A stretch of DNA of 64,000 nt from Cylindrobasidium torrendii FP15055 ss-10 (taxonomy: Eukaryota > Basidiomycota > Agaricomycetes > Agaricales > Physalacriaceae). The stretch's first letter is position 1. Every line of letters begins with the position of its first letter. Where the stretch lies: NCBI GenBank assembly GCA_000934385.1, contig KN880561.1, positions 1-64,000 on the forward strand, given 5' to 3'. The notes below the pieces were generated by a model. It saw only the letters and a program-made list of their open reading frames with translations. It searched no databases and was not told the origin of the DNA. Positions 43,564 through 54,900 of the stretch are shown here, in pieces. The position numbers were made by a program, and so were the translations under genes.

Positions 43564-45950
43564 TCAGCTTTTTCTCGGTTGGATAACGGTGACCGACTGT
43601 GAACTCTCGCTCTGTCCCTCATAGGCAGGCGGCGCAGTCTCTCCCTCCCATGCACTACCCTGCTGCTGTTGAATGCGAGTATTCAAGATACGCACGAGCG
43701 TGTCCGTGGGGATGTTATCCGGATTTCTGTCGTTCGACGTGGTACTTAGCGGGTTCATTGACACCGTGTTCGAACGAATCGACAAAGGTCCATGATGGCT
43801 GGATGAGCGCGCTGCTGCTGCCGCCGAAGCATTTTGCTCATGCGGATTGAACTCCGGCGTACAGGTGCCCAATGAGTCCCCCCCAGGAGTGATAGAGCTC
43901 TGTGTCGCGCTAGGGACAGTGAACGGCGTGACAGTAGGCATGCCGTACTTGTCGCTTGGGAAGTCGTCTACTGAGAAATTGGGGTCGTTGTTGCGTTTTT
44001 GCTGTTTGCGTCGGCGGAGGAAGAACCAGAGGCCAGCAATGAGGCCGGCGATGGCGAGACCGCCGACGACGCCGCCTGCGACAGGTCCAGCGAGGTTCGT
44101 TGAGCTGCTGTCGTTGTTGGAAGAGCCGGTATCGCCACCAGAGGTGGCATCAATTGAAGCCTTGGGGAGGATGGTGAGGGCGCCGTTGACGAGACCGAAC
44201 GCTGCAAGTGTTTGGTTTGTTCGGTCGTATCCTATCGCTGCAGGTCCGTTCCAATCCCCAGGGTAGTTGTCTCCAGAGGCTGCCGAATTCAGGATACCGT
44301 TGTACTACATGGATATTAGATTCCAATGAAGGGTACCAGTGGGTAATGGATGAACAGACTTGAACGGCGAGAAATTTCCCAATGTAGTCTCTGAGATCCT
44401 GGTCAGACGTCCGGTTATAAATCCGACCCAAGCCATAAACTAGGTCAAGGCTTCCAGTTTTAGCTATGCTTTCTGTATGTCGTTTAGCTGTGCCCAACAC
44501 TCAATAATCGATGCCAGACACGTACGGATAACTCCATTTTGGCCTGCACATGCTTTGTTGGTTGTGATAGTCACACTCGCCATAGTGCGTCGCCTGCCAT
44601 GTTAGTTGTTCTTGCAGTGCAAGCATATATGACCAATACTCACAGATCTACTACCTTGGTCCCGGCGAGCTCTACATTGTCTTCCAGAACAGCGAGACCA
44701 TCCATGAACATGCCTGCCTGTGTCACCTGCGAGTCCACCTCACCCCACTGATCCGACCGACAATCTCCGTCATTGTTCAATGCAGACAAAGTCGCCTTAC
44801 CGTTCCCCTTTCCCGTCAAGTTGAATTGCGAGATGAGGACGGTGCCGGATTCTTTCGCAGCATCGAGGTACATTGAGTTGCTGGTGACATTCGCTAGGTA
44901 TGTAGACAGACTGAAGAATTGTCTGTCGTGATAATTTACAGTTAGCTCATCAGATTCGCCGACGGGACGTACGCTGTGGGAACCGCCCAAACTATCTTCT
45001 CGTCCACTGCGGTGCTCTTCACTGATGTCAATACATCCGTCTACTCATACAATGAGGAAGCATGCGCACCCAAAATGACGCACCAGCCATTGTAGCTGCA
45101 CTGAACTTAAGCACCTAGTATACAGGACAGAGCTAGAAGAGCAAACGTACCACCATCGCACTGACTCTCTAAAGTAAAGTTCTTGGTGGAGATGCTGCCA
45201 GACGATGCATCGTCTGCTGCGATTGTGTAGGTACGACCCCAGTCCCACGCCTGCTTCGCAAAATCTAGTGCATCTGTGTTCGAATATGCGTTATACACGC
45301 GGATTGCCTGGAGACCTTTGTCCCTAAAGTCATAGGTCAGCTCATGAAAGCTTGGATGGGGATGGGTATATGCACATTCGAGTGTTGACCTGCGGGTATG
45401 GGATAAGTCAATGACATAAAAGGGATCCATATGCAAACGTACGCTGCAAGGTAGTAATGAGATTTTTGATGATACTATAGGACGGTGGGGTGACGCACTA
45501 GTCTTTGACCTCTCCAGCGAATACCTTCTGAGCATAATATGTGTTGATTACATCCACATATTTTGTCGAGCCACGGTACATGTCGAATGTCGCAACGATG
45601 GCATAGAACGTATCATCCGCTATGCAAAGGCCAGGACGTTAGCGACGGGAGCTCTGGAGCGGACCAGGTGAAACGCACCGAATCGGTTTGCGCTGAGGGC
45701 ATCGAAGACGGGCTGAAACGATTTGGTGATGATAGTTTCTGCCTCTGTCCATGTCTGCGAAATGCTTGTGCTCTGGGAAGGCAGAGGGAACTTAGTCAGC
45801 GCATATGCCCAGCACTGACAGCAACAGAACAAGGTTCCAAGAGACAGGGAATGGACGTACCCCCCAACTTGAAGGTGCGGCAAGGCTTTCTGCTCCCAGC
45901 GCCGGTGCTGCCGCCATAAAAAGAAGGAAAGCGTATGCGGGGAGAGCCAT
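43564..45950 (-). CDS. GH76-like secreted/membrane-anchored glycosidase, copy 2
   Basis: Inverted paralogue of the gene at 40150-42540 with the same exon plan. It keeps the signal peptide (MALPAYAFLLFMAAAPALGA), the segments SISQTWTEAETII, GLQAIRVYNAYSNTDALD, FFSLSTYLANVTSNSMYLD, SGTVLISQFNLTGKGNG and TGSLDLVYGLGRIYNRTSD, the transmembrane helix followed by basic residues, and the tail ending VTVIQPRKS. I see no frameshift or premature stop, so both copies look functional. Small differences include NSKNA.. in the basic stretch after the helix and a shorter loop in the tail (EFNPHEQN without the preceding PVVE). The two genes converge and face each other 3' to 3'. Confidence 0.65.
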
Positions 45951-46823
45951 GATGTGATGGAGAAGCGAGCGTGAAGAAATAGTACGGCGTTGGGCGCAGA
46001 GAAGCTATTGGCACGAATAAAAAGACAAGGCTCCCAGAATCGCAAAGTTGGAAAGTGGGAGAGTGAAGAAAAGAAGCTCCCTCAGTGTACGGCCGTCTCT
46101 GGGCGCCTAAGCGCTCACTCATTGTCACAGCCTCCCATGGATGATGGAATCCATCAAAGGATCTCCCAGGATCTTCCCCCTTGTCATTGACGCGCTGCGC
46201 TGGCATGTATTGATTATGGCCCGGCCGTTCAAGTAGTGCTGTGTGTCTTCAAGAGGGATGCATGTCAATCCTGCCTGGTTTGGCGGCTCGCAAGATTGCG
46301 GCGCCTGAGGCCGTAAGAGACAACGAGAGTCGACCAGGTGGCTATGGGTAGCTCCATCGCCCTACAGCCCTTCCATCTCATTGAAAATTTGGACTCTTGA
46401 CATCTCGAGGCTCTCAAGATCAGGCTTGAATTCTCAGTATAGCTGGAAGTCATCAGAATCAAAGTCGACACCCTGGTAGAGCGCGCCAAGCTCATTGCAG
46501 CCCCCTGGCAACATTGCAGAGGGATCAACGGTGGAAGCTGAGTAGAAGCAAGTTGGGTTGTAAGCAGCAGGCGCGCTGTATTAGCGCTGAATACTTACCA
46601 CTGCCTTTCACGGAACGCAATCATGCGCAGCACACGCTAAACGCGCCATAAGAATATGGACAAATCAAGGAATTGGGACTGTTGGCAAGCCTGTCGTCTT
46701 CGCTTGTTCGTTTCTGGAAATTAGATTCACCCTTCAGCTTGGCTAATGGTATCATCTACTGCCGTTTCACAGTTTATCGCAATGTGAGTAAAAGGTATGA
46801 TTGCAGCACGTACTCAATACCCT
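45951..46823. other. Promoter of GH76-like copy 2 and intergenic region
   Basis: 45951-46175 is the end of the right arm, homologous to the copy 1 promoter. 46176-46823 shows no supported gene; the frame at 46265-46528 minus has no motif. Confidence 0.45.
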
Positions 46824-47612
46824 CTAGTACCTCGCCTTCTCCCCAGTCTTCTCCATCTCCTGCACCCGCTTATTCAACCTCCTCCTGTTCAAATGCCTCA
46901 AGCTCGTTAAAACTGCAACCTCTGCATTCCACGCGACCTTGGCTTTCTGCTTTGCGCTGCCGTTCTTTTCTATCGCTTTGGCTTCAGGGCTGCCGGGCTT
47001 GGGCGTTCCAGCGGGGCGCTCGATGAGACGCCAGACGTAGGGCGATGCCTTGCTTGTGTTGACCTTTACGGAGCGCACGTCGTGCCGCTGCTTCATGGTG
47101 GGAAGGACATGGCTCCGGAGGAATGTCATGGTAGGGAACAGAGGCTCTTCCTTTACTGCTAGGACCGGCCGACCACCTATTACCATCGTTTCCCCTTCGT
47201 TTCTCGCCATGGGTTTCGGGGTGGGGTTGAGAGCGGGATCAGCGCGCACGGATGCGTATTGCGGTTTGGGCTCTCCGCGCCAGGATAGATGGAGCGCCGG
47301 ACGCGACGTGCTCAAGCTGAACTCCCCGCTTTTCGTCGGTACAGTGACTTCGCGTGTCTTTACTTTTCCACCGGTAGAGCTGCGCAGCAGACCGAGCTGC
47401 ACGACGCGTCCGGAGTCGGGGTCAATTGCGAGCTTGGGGATGTGCAGTGTAACGCCTTTGGCGTGCTCGAAGAGGTCCCGAACGTTCACGCCTTCCGGGT
47501 TGCATGCGAGGAGCCGCTTGGTTGCGCGTACAGCGAGGTGGGTGCGAAGATGTGTCTCTGCGGTTCGCAACGCCAGACGGCTCAGGATTGAGGGTTGGAA
47601 TGGGGTCGCCAT
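46824..47612 (-). CDS. Basic protein, probably mitochondrial, unknown function
   Basis: A single exon of 262 residues. The N-terminus MATPFQPSILSRLALRTAET is rich in Arg, Leu, Ser and Ala and lacks acidic residues before residue 19, which suggests a mitochondrial targeting sequence. The protein is strongly basic overall and contains FLRSHVLPTMKQRHDVRSVKV, ASPYVWRLIERPAG and a C-terminal charged helix (SLRHLNRRRLNKRVQEMEK). Composition and size would suit a mitoribosomal or mitochondrial RNA-associated protein, but I do not recognise a family and this is inference. Codon bias is clear over the whole length, so the gene itself is well supported. Confidence 0.6.
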   Translation of the reverse strand: MATPFQPSILSRLALRTAETHLRTHLAVRATKRLLACNPEGVNVRDLFEHAKGVTLHIPKLAIDPDSGRVVQLGLLRSSTGGKVKTREVTVPTKSGEFSLSTSRPALHLSWRGEPKPQYASVRADPALNPTPKPMARNEGETMVIGGRPVLAVKEEPLFPTMTFLRSHVLPTMKQRHDVRSVKVNTSKASPYVWRLIERPAGTPKPGSPEAKAIEKNGSAKQKAKVAWNAEVAVLTSLRHLNRRRLNKRVQEMEKTGEKARY

Positions 47613-47894
47613 GGTCGGTGCCGTTGGAGGAACTCTGGGCTGTGGCTGTTGGCCTTTCCTATCCTGTCTATTTGTTTGTATGCCTGCAGAGGGGCATCAG
47701 ATTATACAGGTGGGCGTGTAGATGCGCAGACGTACAGGTGTTCGGCTGTCACGACTCACAGCGCGTCGCCGAACGTCGTGGTGAAAACGGAAAGAGTACG
47801 CGTGATCGGACATGGCGGATCAAAAGACGGATCACGACAGCTTAGGTTCACCGTCAGACTAACCTTGTGCAGCTCTGGATGGACTACTAATCAG

Positions 47895-49018
47895 GTCAGC
47901 TGCTGGCCAATTTGAACGTCGCGACTTGGAGGAAAACAGTATGATGTGTTTATTCGCGAAGCTAAGTACTGCTCTTTGGTTCTTCTTTACCGCCACAGTC
48001 CTGTGATAGTGGCTGAACAGTCGCATTCCTGCCTTCGTTTCTGATACTCCGTCCGCCCAATGTTTTTGCTCCAAGACGCTCTGATAGCCAATGTCTCTAC
48101 CTCTTCTCCCAGCATATTCATTCAGACATATCCTTCTCGACTTCAGAGAGACTACAACATGATTAAAGATCTGCTCAAAGGCAAAGACGCTCCCATGTTG
48201 CACGTCCACGTCGATGTATTGAACGATGCGACCTGCCCTGGCATTCACATTTCTCATAGCACCTTTGTCGATATGCTCAGACTAGGAATCGTCGCCCAAG
48301 CTCAAGCCTGGACAACACTAGTCAACTCTGAGCACATGAAAATCGTCGTCTTTCCAACAATTGATGGAGGGATACCCATGGGGTTCAAGGTCTTACCCAA
48401 GCGACCTTGCTGCAGGAGCCGAGGTGAAGGTGGACATGACACTGCGTCTCTTTGAGTGCCTGCGGTGCTTACTACATTTCAATCTCTTGGGAAGACATGA
48501 CGAGTAAGGAAGAATCACATACCATTTCATTCCATTCTCCATCATAAACTGAAAAGCTCGGAACCATGGCGGGTGACGAGACGGCGTTGGGTCACCCCGT
48601 GCGCCATGCGCACTGAACATAGGTCACTGCTCGTCAGCGCAATTGAAGGAGAAGACTATTTCTGAAATTGCTCTCGCCAACATACGACAACGATCAGGAC
48701 AAGATGGCGTGCCGGTCATCCCTGTGAGTTTATATCCCAGCTCACGGGCGTGCGTATAAAACGACGAGCAAGGCTAGCGCTGGCATTGGCATGCAAGTCT
48801 CCTTCGACGGCGCACTTGAATTGAACCAACCGGACACGGCAGACGGAAGATTAGCGTATACCGGAGGATTTGAGATGATGCCGACGATGCTAGAAAAAAT
48901 TAATTACTTGCGGGGCAGAGAAGGGTCGACAAAAATGAAATTACCGGGGAGGAAGGTCACGGTGGGTTTTGGTGCGACTTTGGTGCAGTGGGCTCGGATC
49001 GGAATGGCGGGCTATTGA
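47895..49018 (+). pseudogene. Decayed HXXXD acyltransferase, tandem copy
   Basis: This stretch follows the intact gene at 49426-50973 along most of its length. CTGGCCAAT..GAGGAAAAC (about 47900) matches its first exon, DLLKGKDAPMLHVHVDVLND (about 48165) matches DLLKGKDTPILHVHVNVFDD, KTISEIALA (about 48650) matches KLSIPEIALA, and VSFDGALELNQ..ADGRLAYTGGFE (about 48795) matches LSFGAALEPGQ..ADGSLSYAGGYA. The frame is broken repeatedly between these blocks. The catalytic region reads HSTFVD instead of HAFAD, so the HXXXD spacing is lost. It is a duplicated, non-functional relic. Confidence 0.8.
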
Positions 49019-49425
49019 AGCATTGCTGTACCAACTCCAGGATATCATCACGGTCAATAATATTTTCTTCCGCATACAGCGAATGGGTTAGCGCCGGGAA
49101 GACGGGAAAGCACAGGAAGTTTGTACCGTCCACGGTATTACGATGAAAGGTGAGTTATCTTTTCGGAGAATGATTCCCAAAGCTGTGAGAGCTGTTTGTG
49201 TGATAATGTTAGGGATACTGTAATGTCGGTCAGCGTCGAAATGGTTCATTATTCGGCGGCTCTGTGCCACAGTTGCAGGACACTTTGAGTCAGCACCGAA
49301 GTACTGACTATCCGCTATGAAGCCGCAATCGCGAAAATAACACGGACGGAAGTTCGAGCTTGTACTTAAAGACTAGGTGCTTTTGGCGTCCACTCCATCA
49401 GCTCTCTTCGCTTCCTTCCTCAACG
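49019..49425. other. Intergenic, upstream of intact acyltransferase
   Basis: It lies between the pseudogene end and the ATG at 49426. I see no gene; it should hold the promoter. Confidence 0.5.
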
Positions 49426-50973
49426 ATGACATCTCCAGACAGAATCGTGCATATTCCCCTACTAGACCACATGCACCCAATCAAGTCACTCATAATGGGT
49501 TCCTTTCTCGTCGCACGGGGACGTCTGGATCCACGTCGCCTGGAGGAAGCGCTGCTGGAGCTGACTTCTCGCTGGCCAATCCTCACATCGCGAATCGAGG
49601 AAAACCCAAAGGTACGACCTACTAGCTACCTTCAGTCCCTTATCTCAAACTCCATTAGACGAAATTCTTGGACCTTCGCATTCCTAGTTCAATTTCTGAG
49701 TCTCGGCCACCCTTTGTCTTCACTTCGAAACGATCTGCTGGGCCCTGTCCTCATCGGTGGTCACTACAAGAGTATGTTCATCCCGACATTGTATCTATCC
49801 GGCCGGACTTCCGGGATGCGTCGACGCCAAACATCCTCGACGACCTGCTCAAGGGTAAAGACACCCCCATCCTGCATGTACACGTCAATGTGTTCGACGA
49901 TGCTACCTGTATTGGCTTCCACCTCCCGCATGCCTTCGCCGACATGCTCGGATTGGGACTCGCTGTACGCGCCTGGGTGAAGCTCATCAATGCCGATGAT
50001 ATGAAGGCTACTGTGATTCCGAAGGTTATTGAGGGCGACCCTCTCGTCAACTTTGGGAAAATGCAGTACCCAAGCGCGCCTGAAGAGCAAGCGATACTGA
50101 AGGCAAATACAACGATGCACCTGTATGGATGGTGGGAAACGCTTCGCTACTATTTTCCCATGGCGTTTGCTCTTTTTATGAACAAGGAGGTTTCCCGAAC
50201 TCTTTTCATCCCATTATCCCTGGTAGATGCATTGCGCCGGGAGACGATCGCAGGAGACGAGAAGACCCGCTGGGTCAGCGAGAACGACATTGTCGCCGCC
50301 ATCCTCACTTATGTGTGTGCATCCATTGTCCTCTGTACAGCCTGCTTACAATCGTCACTAGCTCAACCTCCTTTGTCATTCTCCGTCATCCAAACCGCTC
50401 TCCCTCACGTATCAAGCAAACATGCGCGGCATCATCCCTCCACTCTCCCCTGCTGGCCCCTCGGATCCAGTCTTCTTTGGCAACCTCTTGTGCGGGATGC
50501 GTCTCGAGCTTGGGACCGTCTCAAGCGCCAAGAAGCTTTCTATCCCGGAAATCGCACTTGCCTTGCGGAAGAGCGTGGGTTCCCAGCGCACACCGACCTG
50601 GATGGAGCACACGACGACTGTGCTCCGCGAAATCGCGCGGCGCCAGACGATGCCCGCATATGTACCTGCACACCATCAAGGATATAATTCCATCAGCTGG
50701 GCCGGCGCAGGGATTGGGAAGTTGTCGTTTGGCGCTGCGCTAGAGCCTGGACAAACGGTCGCTGGCGCCGATGGGAGCTTGTCGTACGCTGGTGGATACG
50801 CTCTGAAACCAAAGCAGAGCGGTCGTAGCATTACACATTTCATTCAAGGAAGGACGGAGAGAAACGAGACGACTGGAGAAGATGGAGGATATTGGTGCGA
50901 TTTTGGCGCGTACGCTTCTAGTTGGAAGGAGATTGAGGGAGTTTTGAGCGGTTTGGGAGCCAAGGTGGTATAG
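49426..50973 (+). CDS. HXXXD-type acyltransferase (fungal transferase family)
   Basis: Three exons; intron 1 (about 49612-49658) joins ENPK to TKFLDLRIP, and intron 2 lies near 50312-50415. The N-terminus MTSPDRIVHIPLLDH is followed by LVARGRLDPRRLEEALLELTSRWPIL, the usual condensation/acyltransferase opening. The active-site motif is HAFAD (GFHLPHAFADMLGLG), matching HXXXD. A later WVSENDIVAAILTY and FFGNLLCGMRL precede the C-terminal region with SWAGAGIGKLSFGAAL, which occupies the place of the DFG-type motif. About 480 residues, as expected. Family members transfer acyl groups from CoA in secondary metabolism; the substrate is unknown. No secondary-metabolite core enzyme is nearby. Confidence 0.75.
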
Positions 50974-51941
50974 AGAACTCTGATGTAGATGAGGAAGGCC
51001 TGTCGCTCGGACGCTAGTGGATATAGACAATGTAACGGACAACAGGAATGCCTTGACTACGTTGTACGGAGATGAAGTTCAGTCGCCTAGTCCTAGTCCT
51101 CCCCTTTTTTAACAAATTTCAACAATTTCCTTGTTATTTTTATTGCCTTGTACTTCTCTCGCTTGCAACATGAAATAGTAAAACATGACTAAATTTTCCC
51201 AAACTTACCAAATACACACGCTACTCATCCACTTTAGGGAAAGAAGGATGAGCTTGACATCAATCACCGGCCCGGCGTGACTTGAGCAAGGGCCCATGAC
51301 ACCGTTGTATTATTATAGAGTCCATCATCACTAGAGCCACAGACTAACATGTAACGCCTCGCTATTTCAGGGATCTCAAGAGATAGACTCGGTGAGGAGG
51401 CCAGGGCTTAGAGCCCTTCTCCTTGCCAGAATGAGAAAATCTACATCCTCAGACCTCATATTCAGCATCCATCTTCAGTGGCGCTCCGAAGTACCAATAC
51501 CCCCTTTCTACGCTAAAGCATTTGATTTCATTCTACTTTACATCCTTTCTCCAAAGAGATCCGCCCACCTCCCCTGGGTGAATCGGTGTATCTGTGTTCG
51601 CTTTAATGTGAATTAGCAGTACTGAAACCTCCTAGAACCCCTCAAGTCTGAAGAGCACACAAGCAATCAACGAATAGACACGATGCACGCGATAATGATA
51701 TTCACCACTATAGACACCGACGTTCGAACCAGCGCTCCCAGTCGATCACGATCAATCCCATCCGGATTTTCCTTACCTCCTCTCATCTCGTGTCACTGCA
51801 CTCTACGCGTCTGGACTTTCCGCGCACGTCCACGTCCAGGATCACCATACACCTATGCTGAAACCATAGCATTGAAATTGATAGCGCGAAAACTTGTAGG
51901 ACGATAAACTTGTGCATATATAACACGATACACGATACACG
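50974..51941. other. Intergenic region before RPC1
   Basis: Short frames occur at 51392-51907 without motifs. The last part contains a TATA-like box for the RNA polymerase III subunit gene. Confidence 0.45.
51913..51924 (+). promoter_or_regulatory. TATA-like sequence upstream of RPC1
   Basis: TGCATATATAAC lies about 20-30 bases before the ATG at 51942. It is close to the start codon, so it could be a promoter element only if transcription starts near the ATG or further upstream elements dominate. Confidence 0.25.
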
Positions 51942-54900
51942 ATGAAGGAAGTCGTTTCTTCGAGAGCGCCCAAAGTCATGTACGTCGTCCTGCTATGCCA
52001 TGCCTTCGCGTATCCATCCCCCGCTCCTCTCATTCCGTGTGTTGTATGCGTTAGCTATTGCCTGCGTTCATCCCTCTCGCGTTGCACATCCACCCTCCTC
52101 GTATTTCCATGAATCACACGCAGACACAACCACTAACGCCGAAAGACAGCAAAGCGCTTCAGTTCAGTCTTCTGAACCCTCAAGACACCGTCAAAGTTTC
52201 GGAATTCGAAGTCACGCATCGGGATTTGTATACGCCTGTAGAGAGATTGCCCGTGAAGGATGGAGTATTGGATCGGCGGTTGGTATGTGGTCTCTCTTCT
52301 GTCTCTGCAGGGAATACACACTTTTGCCTTCACTGTATACGCCCTTTTGCCTGCTACCTATGTGCTTTCTGCGTACATGTTCATGTCCTCCCACCTTTCG
52401 AATCCCACATCACCACATCGTTCTGCGTATCCTCCATCCTCCATCCTCCATCCTCACCCCCCAACCTCCAAACCACCTCGAATAGACTTCAGCTAACGCC
52501 TCCCTCGCCCCCAGGGAACGTCCGACAAGTCAGCATTCTGCGAAACCTGCGGCGAGTCATCCGTGAACTGCGTGGGCCACTTTGCGTACATCAAGCTGGT
52601 CGTGCCCGTATTCCACATTGGATATTTCAAGCATACGATTGATGTGCTGCAGTGTATCTGTAAGGTGTGTTGTCTCCTCCCTCTCTCCTCGCATGCATCA
52701 TGAGGAATATGTGCATGTACATGTACTGACTCTGTATGGATGCAAACAGACCTGCGCACGCGTCCTCCTCGAAGAATCCGACCGTCGGCCCTTCCTCCGC
52801 CTCTTCCGGCGCCCTAATCTCGAAAACTACACCCGCACGCGGTCACTCAAGGCGCTCAAAGCCAAGGCGCGGAAAGTGGTGTACTGTCCGTACTGCGCGT
52901 CGACGAATGGCGTGGTGAAGAAGGGCGGGCCGATGAAGATCATTCATGATAAGTTTAGGGCGAAGAAGACGGCGGAGGAGATGGAGAGGTTTAAGGGGAG
53001 TTTTGCTGCTGCTGTGGAGACGCAGAAGGAGATTGGGATGTTTCTTGGGAAGGCGATGCAGGAGGATTTGAATCCCCTGAAGGTGTTGGATTTGTTTAAG
53101 AGGATTTCGGATGAGGTGTGTTTTTTCTTCCCACCAGCGCAATTTAGTCACTCAACTCACTCGCTGAACGGTAGGACTGTGAACTACTAGGCCTGCGCCC
53201 TACCTTTGGCCGTCCAGAACAGTTCATCTGGCAATACCTCTCCGTCCCACCCGTCTGCATCCGCCCGTCCGTAGCGCAGGACGGCGCCTCAAACGAGGAC
53301 GACCTTACCGTCAAATTGACCGAAATTGTGTTCACGAACGCGCTCATCAAGCAGGGGCTAACCAAAGGCGCGCCGACGCCGCAATTCATGGAACAGTGGG
53401 AGTTCCTCCAAGTCTGCGTCGCGCTGTACGTGAACTCTGAGGCGCCTGGTGTGAACACGCAGAGCACCGGTAAACCCATCCGAGGGTTCGTGCAACGCCT
53501 CAAAGGAAAGCAAGGAAGGTTCCGCGGGAACCTCTCAGGGAAGCGTGTGGATTTTTCGGGGCGCACTGTTATTTCGCCTGATCCCAATTTGAGGATAGAT
53601 GAGGTAGCTGTGCCGGAGCGTGTGGCGAAGATTTTGACGTACCCGGAGAGGGTGACGCCGCATAATGTGGAGAAGCTGAGGCGGGCGGTGCGGAATGGCC
53701 CGGAGGTGCATCCTGGGGCGAATTTTGTGGCGCGGGGGGATGTGAAGAAGTTTTTGAAGTTTGGGAATCGGGAGGCGGTTGCGGAGGGGTTGGCGGTGGG
53801 GGATGTGGTTGAGAGGCATATTGTGGATGGGGATGTGGTGCTTTTTAATAGGCAGCCGAGTTTGCATAAGGTGTGTGTATTTCTATGTGCGTTTTTGTCG
53901 TTTTGGGAGGCTGATGGATGTGTGTGTAGCTTTCGATTATGTGTCATCGCGTATGTTCACTTCTGACTGTCACTCTGTCTGTTGTAATAATGGGGTTTCT
54001 AGGTGAAAGTACGACCGTGGCGTTCGTTCAGGCTCAACGAATGTGTGTGTGGACCATACAATGCTGATTTCGATGGTGATGAGATGAATCTGCGTACGTC
54101 CCTTCTCCTTACTCTTTTCTGTCCCCATGCTCACCTTGCTCCCACCAGACGTCCCACAAACAGAAGAAGCCCGAACCGAAGCCCTCGAGCTTATGTCCGT
54201 CGTCCACAACCTCGTCACGCCGCGGAACGGCGAACCCGTCATCGCCGCGATCCAGGACTTCATCACCGCGTCGTACCTCCTCTCACACAAGGACACCTTC
54301 CTCGACCGCCGGCAGTTCACACAGATATGCTCCTACCTCGCCGACGCCAACATCCAAATCGACATCCCCCCACCGGCGGTATGGAAGCCCGCACGCCTCT
54401 GGACAGGCAAACAAGTCTTCGGCGTCCTCATGCGTCCCAACAAACAGTCGAACGTCTTCGTCAACCTCGAGGCGAAGTGCAAAAAGTGCGAAGAGCCCAG
54501 GGCGGAGAATTATCCGAGCCAGACGCGGTTGATTAGGGATTTGTCGCCGAACGATGGGTATGTGGTTATTGTGAATAGTGAGGTGATGTGTGGGGTGATG
54601 GATAAGCCGATTGTGGGGAGTGGGAAGAAGAAGTCGATTTTTGGGGTGATTATGAGGGATTATGGGCCGAGGGAGGCTGCGGCGGCGATGAATAGGACGG
54701 CGAAGTTGTGTGCGAGGTGGTTGGGTGCGTTCTTTCCTCCTATTTTTTTTTTTGTTTTGCTTTGGGGCTTGGGGTGTACGGATGACTTGAACTTGAACGT
54801 CCTCATTCTAATAATGTTTCTCATTCTCGTCCCTCTGCTCTCAATGCAATAGCTAACTCTGACTACACACAGCGAACTTTGGCTTCTCACTCGGCATCAA

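Larger units (their letters stand above)
43103..46175 (-). repeat. Right arm of large inverted duplication
   Basis: Homologous in reverse to 39905-42738. It is longer mainly because of a 252-bp MITE at 43169-43420. It carries GH76-like copy 2. Confidence 0.85.

Noticed and set aside
52109..52282. RPC1 start at the internal ATG ([12 protein letters not shown])
   Set aside because: The exon at 51942 ([12 protein letters not shown]) plus the acceptor at 52149 gives the family N-terminus, so the internal ATG lies in an intron.
53144..53947. A 267-codon antisense frame within RPC1
   Set aside because: It is a shadow of a conserved exon with high GC; no motif and no splice continuation.
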